Below are positions 45,066 through 55,800 of a stretch of 64,000 nt of DNA, in pieces. The stretch is taken from NCBI GenBank assembly GCA_904066235.2, contig CAJFCV020000004.1, forward strand, positions 10,106,001 to 10,170,000, in the 5' to 3' direction. Both the position numbers and the translations under genes were made by a program. A model generated the notes under the pieces. It was not told the origin of the DNA, did not search any database, and was given only the letters and a program-made list of their open reading frames with translations. Source of the stretch: Bursaphelenchus xylophilus (taxonomy: Eukaryota; Nematoda; Chromadorea; Rhabditida; Aphelenchoididae). How positions within the stretch are numbered: position 1 is the stretch's first letter; every line of letters starts with the position of its first letter.

Positions 45066-47300
45066 TCGTATTTTAGGAAATGAAAGTGGTTTCTGGACCG
45101 TTTTTTCACGCTGATCACGATGGTCCAAGTCTCGATTCACGAAATTTGAATTTAGCGGCCGTATGGTTGATTTTCGGCCGAAATGCCCACTCTTGGCCGA
45201 AATTCGGCCGGTGCTCACTGAATTCGAAAGCGATTGGGCTGAAATTTGGCACGATGGAAGCTTATGGAATTTGTCGAAAATTGACCCGAGCCGAATTTTG
45301 AATTTTGCACTTTTGCCCTCGGGGCGCATTTAGTTCGCTGAAAAATTTTTATTTTGGTCTGGACGGTCGTATTTTACGTAAAGTCGGAGTTGCGCACATG
45401 AATATTACCCAAAATTTGATTCTGCGTCAACTGGTACCAAGATCGTGTCGATAGCTCCACTGGCAGCCGAGTTCTGGAAGGGCGGATCCAGAAAATTTCA
45501 ACTTTTTGCCTTTGTCGCTAGGCGGGCGGGGTAAGATGGTCGTATGTTGGGAAGTGAAAGCTGTTTCTAGGGCAGTTTGATGTGCTGATTACGGGGCTCA
45601 TCTCGAAAATCCGAAAAATTTGAAGTCTGAGCCCTCAAGGCCGTTTTTCTGCAAAAAATCCCGAAAATTCGCTACGGTGCGTTCGATGAGCATTCCGGCA
45701 CCGTATCAGAAGCCGAAAATAAGCACAGAGTAACTTCAGTCTATTGCCGAGACAATGCCGCAGCCCTTTTTTTGAATTTCGATCTAGTTTTTCCGGAATA
45801 CTTTCCGGAAAATTTGGACTTTTTTGGGAAATTTCAGAAAATCTCGAATAGCTAAAATACGAAATACGACACGGTGACGCAATACATGGTTCTAGGGCAT
45901 GTCAGGCATGCTGATACAGAATCCGTTGTCAAAATTCAGAAATTCCGTCATCTTGATGGTGAAATCTGGAAAAAACCGAAAAATGTCGAAAATCGCTTAT
46001 AACTTTCGACCGGTCGATCCCACACTCACGACCTTTAGCCCAAAAGGCTTAAAATTTTGCGTAGATAATGATGGAACTCAGCTTCGTCCCGCTGGATAGC
46101 GTTAACACCAGGTACCCTCAGGGCATATATGTGAAAAATTCGAAAATTCGCGCGCTTTTGGCCCCAGTCGATAAGAAAAAATGTAGAAAAGCTAAGGGCG
46201 ACTCGAAAAATGTGAAAAGTTACAGCCGATCCAAAATCAAAAAATCCCATTTTCAAACGCTCGCAATTCCCGCCAGGATGAAAATTCCAACTAAGTGCTG
46301 ATGCCAAAAGTCATCGAATCCCTGCACCAGTTGACAAAAAAAAAGTCTCGAAAAAAAGTGCACGTTGAATATTTTTCATTTTAGCAAATTGGGGAGTTTT
46401 TGATAATATCAAATTATGTAAATGTATATCTGAATTTCATTTATCGTAATGAACTTGAATGCTCTCTTGGTTTAATTAATTGTCCTTTGATGGTTTACGA
46501 CGAACAGGTCTCTTGTTCTAACGCTGATTTTCTGGGCCGTGTTAGTTTCCTTTACCCCATTTTGGCCGCCGATGTTTTACGTTTGGCAGTATTGGATTAT
46601 AAGTCAAATAAGAGGTGTTTCCAAAAATTTTTTGTGTTCACAAAGATAACACGTCAAGCTACTGGAAATCAAGATTAAAACTTTCAATTCATTTAAATCA
46701 ACGTGTTTATAACAAAAATAGAACAAATAACAACAAATTTACTGTTTTTCAGTCTCAATATTAAAAATAAAATTGGAGCCAAATACATTTTCCATCTTAT
46801 CCATGTTAAAAATGTCGTCCACCGAATTCCCCATTTCTGTATCATTAACCAGCGTTTTACAGCCTACATCACTTTTCCTTTTTTCACAATGGCTATTCTA
46901 TTAGTTTCGCATGTTTTGAGGGCCTTCTCCTTTCTTTCTGACGCCTCATCTGCCAGTGGACCATCCTTCTCTGTGTTAACCATGCTGTTCTTCGTTGGTT
47001 GGTACAGTGAAATCCACTGAAAAGCACCCTTAGTATTAAAAACAACAAAAAATTAGGCCCTTATTGACCGAAAAGTGATTCTCCCAAAGATTTCAGAGAA
47101 AAACAGGTAACTTTTTGTTCTAAAACCAAAAACACACCTCAAAATTAGCAAAAACAACATACCTCTTTGTTCCGGACCAACGATTGGGCAGAGATTATCT
47201 TCCGTGTTGCGATAGCTAAAACCGGAGCCGCCAGAAAGGTAATAATTCGGCCTTGAAACCGTAATGCGGCACATAAACAATAAATGGACAAAGTTATATC

Positions 47301-47306
47301 TTTATT
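47301..47306 (-). terminator. Possible transposon-supplied polyadenylation signal for ValRS
   Basis: TTTATT on the plus strand reads AATAAA on the minus strand, about 210 bp beyond the ValRS stop codon and inside the arm of element C. Confidence 0.35.
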
Positions 47307-47516
47307 ACACAAAAATCAACAAAATCAAACAAAATACACACACTCGACTTACCAAATACCTTGCAGTACTATCAACAAAACAAGAAAATGTCTCGTCCTC
47401 CAACAAAAAATATTTTTCTACCGTACACACGAATAATTTCAAATTTGCTTTGGGTCCCGGCGGGAATTATTTTATAATTGGCCAAGTGTATCCCTAGTTA
47501 TGGCGTCGCGCGTACT

Positions 47517-49787
47517 TTAATCCTCTTCATTTTCCTTCCTCAAGCTCTTCAAAATCCCTTCCAATTTTTCCAATTCCAACAATTGTGATTGTAGGGCTCT
47601 TTCCGATTGTTTGACTTTTCCTTCATGTTTTTTGAGTTGGTTTTCCTCTCCCTTCGTCAAATTTTCCCTTTCTTTCAGGTGGTTCGCATAGTTGCTGTAC
47701 TTTTTTATTAGTGCCTGCAGTTGTTCGATGCGTTTTTTCGAGCTCCGGAGGCGTTCGTGAAGCTGATTTCGAATCTTGGCGCTGATTTCTGGGTCCTAAA
47801 ATATTGCATGTGCAAAATATTTGGTCATTTTTCGGGTGCAAAAATCTAAAAATCGCACTGTGCAGTCCAATTTTTTCGCAAATTCCGAGGAAAATCAACA
47901 AAAAAATCGGCATTTCAGGAAGCCCAGAAACGATAAATTACGTATTTTAAACACTATATCATCTACCACTTCAAATTTCCAAATTTTTCAATCTTATTTC
48001 CGCACAGTACAAAAATCCAAAAATCGCACTGTGCAGCCCAATTTTTTCGCAAACTTCGGGGATTTCTAACAAGAAAATCGGTATTCCAAGAAGCCCAAAA
48101 ACAATAAATTACGTATTTTAAACATTATATCATCTTAGCACTTCAAATTTTTCAGTCTGTTTTCCGCACAGTGCAAAAATCCAAAAATCGCACTGTGCAG
48201 TCCAATTTTTTCGCAAATTCCGGGGATTTCTGATAAAAAATCGGCATTTCAGGAAGCCCAAAAACAATAAATTACGTATTTTAAACACTATATCATCCTG
48301 CCACTTCAAATTTCCAAAATTTTCAGTCTTATTTCCGCACAGTGCAAAAATCCAAAAATCGCACTGTGCAGTCCAATTTTTTAGCAAATTTCGGGGATTT
48401 CTGACAAAAAATCGGCATTTCAGGAAGCCGAGAAACGATAAATTACGTATTTTAAACACTATATCATCTACCACTTCAAATTTTTCAGTCTCAGCTCCGC
48501 ACAGTGCAAAAATCTAAAAATCGCACTGTGCAGTCAAGTTTTTTCGCAAATTTCGGGGATTTCTGATAAAAAATCGGTATTCCAAGAAGCCCAGAAACGA
48601 TAAATTACGTATTTTAAACCTTATATCATCTTACCACTTAAAATTTCCAAATTTTTCAGTCTTATTTCCGCACAGTGCAAAAATCCAAAAATCGCACTGT
48701 GCAGTCCAATTTTTTCGCCAACTTCGAGGATTTCTGATAAAAAATCGGCATTTCAAGAAGCCCAGAAACGATAAATTACGTATTTTAAACCTTATATCAT
48801 CTTACCACTTAAAATTTCCAAATTTTTCAATCTTATTTCCGCACAGTGCAAAAATCTAAAAATCGCACTGTGCAGTCTATTTTTTTCAAATTCGGGGGAT
48901 TCAAACAAAAAATTGATATTCAAAATAGACCAATCAGAATTTTGGAGGGTATTTGGCATACTAATTCATAATCTGCAGTCACAATTTTTTTTTCAAAAAA
49001 TCTTCATCTTCACCTACCTCATTATCCAGATCCAAGACCAAAATAATGTCCGTTCCGGGTACTGTAACCACATTTATGTTCTCGCTGACATCTTTCTCCG
49101 TCTCCATCTTCCTTAATCTAATATTTCCAGTATTTTCGACGAATTCTCCCAAGTCTTCGATGAACTTTTTATCCAACGTTCTCGACATTACAGTTGCCGA
49201 AAGAGGGGTCTTTTCCGAGAAGCCTAGTCTCGCTCTGACCGCCCGAAGGGCGGTGATGATGTTCTGAGCGGTTCGAACGTTACGATCCAGCGAATTAGAA
49301 GCAGCGGCATCAAAATCGGAGACGATTTCTTCAAACTAAAAAAAAAACAAAAAAAAAAAAATTTTTTTTCCTCACCTCAATTGCCGCTCTATTTTCCAGG
49401 TTTTTCGAGTGATCCAATAGATAATTTGAGACCATTGGCATGAAAGTTGACCACATTTTCAGCGAGATTTCCACACATTCCACTAGAGTCGACCTGATCG
49501 CCGCCAATCTCGCCGGATCTTTTTGCCACAGGGCTTTTTTGGTGGATTCCTAAAGAAAAGAGGGTTGCCATCAAAATAAATAGAGGGTCTTACCAAATAA
49601 GTGTCACAAATATCGTTGAGAATGAATTGGAAGACGGCTTCGAATGCGGGGTGGGTTTTGGCTTCAGACATGTTGTTGTAAAAGATTTGGGCGGTTCTTT
49701 TCAGGCGAGATTTTATCCATTTGTCCTCAAAATTTTTTATTATTGAAAAAAAATTCAAAAAAATTGGATTTTTTCGAAAAAAAATTT

Positions 49788-49826
<39 letters not shown>

Positions 49827-52800
49827 AAAAAAAATTTGTTTTAATTCATCCCATTCCTTCGCTAACCAAGCCCTAAAAACCCCAAAATTCCATTCACTCA
49901 CCTCAATCTTCCACTTGGGTTTCGACCTTTCCGCATTGGCCGTACAAACCAAATCAACATACTTGGTCATGTTGGCCAATTTATTTCCAAATTTAAAGCC
50001 TTCCTCGGCCAGTGGAATCAAGTCGACTGGAACATCCTTGGCTTGAACGTCTCTTCTCAACAGTACAAATCGAAGGACATCCGGGCCATATTTTTGGATT
50101 CCCTTTGGGTAATCTTTGGAGATCAACTTGATGGCGGATGCTGAAATTTTTTGCTTCAAATCAAAGTCAAATTTAGTGAAAGGGCTTCATTAAGTAAAAG
50201 GAGGCCATTTGAAATACTTTTTATAAAAAAAAGCGCAAACAAAAATTTTTTTTCAGATCATCAAGTGCAATATAATTTTTTTCCTGCTTTTAATTTTTTT
50301 TTTGCCTTCCACGGCAAACTACACCGAAATCTTGTGTAACACCGCAAACATAAAGAATCAAATCCAAAAAAAATTTTTTTTGATTACTTTTTATATTACA
50401 CTAGGTAGCTGACCCTTCCAGAGCCCAAAAATCTCTCTTTTTCATTTCTCCTCATTTCCCAACTCCCTCAAAAATCTCATCCACTTCATTTTCGAGCTTA
50501 CCCAACTCTTCTTCCGGCAGATTTGACTCTTTTAGATCCTTAATCATATAATTTAAGCTTGCGCCATTGATCAAAAACAACGGATCGATCACATTGCCCC
50601 TGGATTTGCTCATTTTGCGTCCTTCCGAGTCTCTGATCATTCCATGCAGGCTGATTTTGTCAAACGGAAGCTTTCCAGTCAATCCATAGCATAAAATGAG
50701 CATTCGCGCCACCCAAAATCCGGTTATGTCATGGCCCGTCTCCATCAAATCGATTGGGGGTTTCTGGCCCACAGCTCTTGTTTTTGGCCAATTTGCGCCC
50801 ACTACGATGGGAATTAGGGCCGAACTGAACCATGTGTCCAGGACGTCCGGATCTTGGGTCAGCTTTTCCTTCGGGATTCCGCTTTTTTCTTCCGCTTCAT
50901 CCAGGTCAATGGCCGAAAAATAGTTGCCGGAATCGTCAAAATAAGCCGGAATTCGGTGGCCCCAGACAAGCTGACGACTTAGGCACCAAGGTTCATGATT
51001 TTCGAGCCAATCCGACAGGGCAAATCGACCATAATCCGGGTCTATCTTTATCTGAAATTGAACAAAAAAATGTTAATGGATCGAAAAAATTGCACAGTGC
51101 AAGCGCTGTTTTCGCTGACTTTTGGGGCGATGCACGGTGCAAATTGTTTTTTTCCAAATTATCGCACAAAATGCACTTGAATTTTTGTCGCAAACGCACA
51201 GTGCATTTTTCCCTTTTCGCACCGTGCAAACCTCAAAAAAGCGGATTGCACTGTGCACATTTTTGATCCAGTGGCAAAAAACGTACCATTTTGCATCCAG
51301 GAAGTATCAAAAATGTGGCAAAATGCTTCCCTCTCCAAGTGAAAAAACTTCGTTTTGAAGGGCGCTTTCCCTCGCGAAAAGAGCGGGTGCGCTTTTGAAA
51401 GTTTTTTTTTTCACTTGGAGAGGGAAGTATTTTGCCACATTTTTTATACTTCCCGGAGGCAAAATGGTACGTTTTTTGCCACTGGATCAAGTCCCCCACT
51501 GTAGTTGAAGAGGGAGGTATTTTGCCACATTTTTGATACTTCCCGAATGCAAAATGATACGTTTTTTGGACCTGATCAAATGGCGAAAAACGAGTGATAC
51601 CCTATTCGCGGACATCTCTATTCGCGGACACCCAGTTCGCGGACATTCCCAACTCGCGGACACCCTATTCGCGGACATTCCCAGTTCGCGGACACCCTGT
51701 TCGCGGACGCCCTATTCGCGGACGTTTTTATAAATATATAAAATAGGCCCTGTATTTAGGGTTTTAGTCAAACCTCAGGCTAATAGTTTTGAAAATTCGT
51801 AGTGACAATTACGTAATAAGTAAATTTCAAAAATTTTGAGTAAATATCTTACATAGGGGTAATCGATAGTGCTGATTTCGAAAATCATATCCATTTTTAT
51901 TTCGTCGTTAGTTATTTCTTACGTAGTACCGTGTAGTACTTAGTTTTTGAATTCTTTCGATGTGCAGTGTTTTATAAAAAAATGAATGGAAGAAATTTTT
52001 TATCAGATGTCATGGATAATATAATTTTAATGTGATACATAGAGTTCGTGGTGTTTTCTGTGCTTTCTGGTGGTATTTTTATACTTTTCATGACCTTATT
52101 GAGACCTTAGACCGTTTAGATAGCAGGTTTTCGTGCAATAGACCACTTTTTCCATTTCTGCCGACATCAAAATAACTAAAAAACAAAGAAAATTATTTTA
52201 AACGCATTAAAAGCTGGAGAAAGCGATCAATCCATATATCATCCGAATGAGAAGAATTTTTTCAACGTTTTGAGGCCATATTTATGTCTCAGCTCCATCT
52301 GAACCTTCAGAAATTACCTAAAACAATATCCGGCTAGCATCAGAAAATCCAAATAAAATCAGTAAAACCTGAAACTTTGTGGCATAAATTATACATATTC
52401 TGATTCAGAAATTTCCAGACAAAATTTGAGATGCAAAATCAAAAAATACGATTTTTTGAAATTTATGACAAAAATTTGTAAAATATGACATTGATGACAC
52501 AGAGCCCTGAAATTTTGCACAAACATATCGTACCACATGCCAAACGACAATAGAAAATTTCAGAGCTGTACCTACAGTCCCTCAAAAGTTATGAGCCGTT
52601 TTCTGTTCCAAAAACTCTGGGGCCTGTTTCATCAACGAAAAATAAATAAAATAAACGAAAGGGAAAGCGAGAGAACACCCAAAACACGTTCCGAAGCGAG
52701 AGAGTCGCGACAGATTAGTAGAGACCATCTATAGAGCGGCGCATTTATCACAGCGATCGGAGTGACTTTTTACGTCCAAAACGGGGGGTTCTCAGCAGTA

Positions 52801-55800
52801 ATCAGTGGATAACTCGGCTCTCGGTGGTCTTAGAGTCGCCCTTCCAAAAACCAAATAAAGCTATTTCCTAGAGCTACGTGATATCCAAATTTCATATTTG
52901 TACTTTAAAAAATGAACTCAGTAGACACCTAGTAGATCGTGGTATTCAACTTTTTTGACGTTTTTTTCTGAAAAACGTTATTTTTTAGTCAATTTTTAAC
53001 ATAATGGGATAAAATTGGTACCAGTCGATAGCCAAACGTTTACTCTACAAAACTTTTTTAGAGGGGCGGTTTACTTCAAAAAATGAACTCGGTAGACACC
53101 TAGTAGATCACAGTATTTACGCTTTTTTTACGTTTTTTCGGGAAAAACCTTTGTTTTTCACTCAGTCTTTAACATAATGGGATAAAATTAGTACCAGTCG
53201 ATAGCCCAACGTCTAATCTATAAAAAATTTTTAGAGGGGCGGCTTCTTTTGCCCTGTGGCCTGCGAAACGTTCAATTTCGTGAGACGATGTCTTCTATTT
53301 GCGTAAAAAGTCCTTCGATCGTTTCCGAAAAAACCAAAAGAGAGGAAAAGCGCCCTCGAAACGCGATGGTTTTTTGTGTCAAAAACGGTGGTTCATGACA
53401 GTAAACATAGATGTTTCGCAGGCCACAGGGCAAAGGAAGCCGCCCCTCTAAAAAATTTTTATAGATTAGACGTTGGGCTATCGACTGGTACTAATTTTAT
53501 CCCATTATGTTAAAGACTGAGTGAAAAACAAAGGTGTTTCCCAAGAAAAACGTAAAAAAAGCGTAAATACTGTGATCTACTAGGTGTCTACCGAGTTTAT
53601 TTTTTGAAGTAAACCGCCGCTCTAAAAAAGTTTTGTAGACTAAACGTTTGGCTATCGACTGGTACCAATTTTATCTCATTATGTTAAAAATTGACTGAAA
53701 AAATAACGTTTTTCAGAAAAAAACGTCAAAAAAGTTGAATACCACGATCTACTAGGTGTCTACTGAGTTCATTTTTTGAAGTATAAATATGAAATTTGGA
53801 TATCGCGTAGCTCTAGGAAATAGCTTTATTTGGTTTTTTGAAGGGTGATTCTACGACCACCGAGAGCCGAGTTATCCACTGATTACTGTAGAGAACCCCC
53901 CGTTTTGGACGTAAAAAGTCACTCCGATCGCTCTGATAAATGCGCCGCTCTATAGATGGGTCTCTACTAATCCGTCGCGACTCTCTCGCTTCGAAACGTG
54001 TTTTGGGTGTTCTCTCGCTTTCTCTTTCGTTTATTTTATTTATTTTTCGTTGATGAAACAGGCCCCTGATTTCCAACTCCAAAAACCGGACTTTTATTGC
54101 TAGTGTTTACTGAACCCTTTCTGGGAACCATAACTTTCGCCAGAAACCACCAAATTTTGATTTTTAAAAATTATTTCTGCTAAATCGAAACTTGCGCGTC
54201 TCGTCGACTTATTGCTTTACTCATATTCGCAGTATATAAGCCAAAACTTTCTTACTGAACGAAATGTAAAAATAATATCGGCTTTCTGGACGAAATGTCA
54301 ACGAAATATTGGAACGATTTTCCGGCTTTCTTCGAAGGTTTTTTAGCAAACTAACAAAATCACGAGGATCGCAAGGGTCAAATTAGGAGATTTACTTTTT
54401 AAAAATCAAAATTTGGTCGTTTCTGGCCAAAGTTATGGTTCCCAGAAAGGGTTCAGTAAACACTATAGCAATAAAAGTCCGTTTTTTGGAGTTGGAAATC
54501 GGAGTTTTTGGAACAGAAAACGGCTCATAACTTTTGAGGGATTGTATGTAAAGGTCTGAAATTTTCTACACTCGTTTGGCATGTGATACGACATGTTTGT
54601 GCAAAATTTCAGGGCTCTATGTCATCAATGTCATATTTTACAAATTTTTGTCATAAATTTCAAAAAATCGTATTTTTTGATTTTGCATCTCAAATTTTGT
54701 CTGGAAATTTCTGAATCAGAATATGTATAATTTATGCCACAAAGTTTCAGGTTTTACTGATTTTATTTGGATTTTCTGGGGCCTGTTTCACGAACGCAAA
54801 AACTCATATTTCTAAAGAAAATAGAAATATGAGTGAGCGAGGGAACAAAGGAAATGCATGTGAAACGGGAGAGACGGCAGAAAAATGAGGATTTCGCCAC
54901 TTCTCAATCGGAGTGACTTTTTACGTCCAAAATCAGGGTTGGCGGCAGTGTTTCGGTCATAACTTTTCCCTCCATGGGCGTAGAATCACCCTTCAAAATT
55001 TCGAATAATGCTAACTGTTTGGACTGTCATGTGTGCAAGTTTCGTTGCATTGTTGCAAAAACTCGCTCGAAAATAGCAGTAGGAATGAGCATATTTCTAT
55101 TTTCTATAAAATTTTTGCAATTCTAGCTTAATTCCCTCATAACATCGCCCAAAATTGTCGGATCGACACCATTTAAAAAAAATCATGTAGACCTGAGTCC
55201 GCGGTTTACAGTAATGCAATTTTTTAGGATGTTTGGCGATCTACGGCACGAACAAATTTATAGTAGTGCAGCAGTTTGCAACATTTTTCCATTTTTTCAG
55301 AATAAAAATAGGTTTTTGTTCCAAATAATAAAATATTAGTATAAAATTTTATATAATTGTAAAGAAAATTGTCTTGGCTACCTCATTTTTTTAGAGGGGC
55401 GTCTATATCTCACCAACTGATAAAGTTATGGATGATTTAGTCCAGCCGCATCCCATTTTTTACCGTAAAACTTCTCTCTTGTTTTGATTTGAGGGCTCTT
55501 TCGAAAGATTTTTTGTGATGAAAATCGAGGGATTGTCAAAGTAAATCAGTTATTACTCAGCCAAAAAATTACTTACAGTTGGCCCTCTAAAAATGTTTTG
55601 TAGAGAATTAAATTGTCTATCGACTGACATAAATTAGAATTTTTTACTGTTTCAATTAACGCGAAAAAAGGCCTTTTAGCGTTATAAAGTAGAAGAATTC
55701 AACACTACAACGCCTATGGAAACTTTGTCATTGGCGGTAGAGCAAAAATTTTTATAGATCTACATAGCCCGAAGTCTCAGCATTATTTGAATTTTTGGAG

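Larger units (their letters stand above)
43577..47519. mobile_element. Element C: 3.9-kb DNA element with about 650-bp inverted repeats
   Basis: The outer ends are TAAAGTACGCGCGACGCC and its complement; the arms run to about 44240 and 46880. It is flanked by the direct repeat ATCCT (43572-43576 and 47520-47524), or read another way by TTAA at each junction. The arms contain open frames of 75-77 aa (for example MFMCRITVSRPNYYLSGG) that look non-functional. The interior has a GC-rich hairpin array (44574-45065) and AT-rich sequence with a 92-aa frame (46400-46678) I do not recognise. No transposase is identifiable, so the class is open: 5-bp duplication favours an unplaced type, TTAA would suggest piggyBac or Kolobok. 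Confidence 0.8.

Noticed and set aside
52795..52840. A phrase near CAGTGGATAACTCGGCTCTC resembles the start of 5.8S ribosomal RNA.
   Set aside because: It lies in the arm of foldback element A and is repeated inversely at about 53870; the following bases do not continue as 5.8S rRNA, and no 18S or 28S sequence is near.
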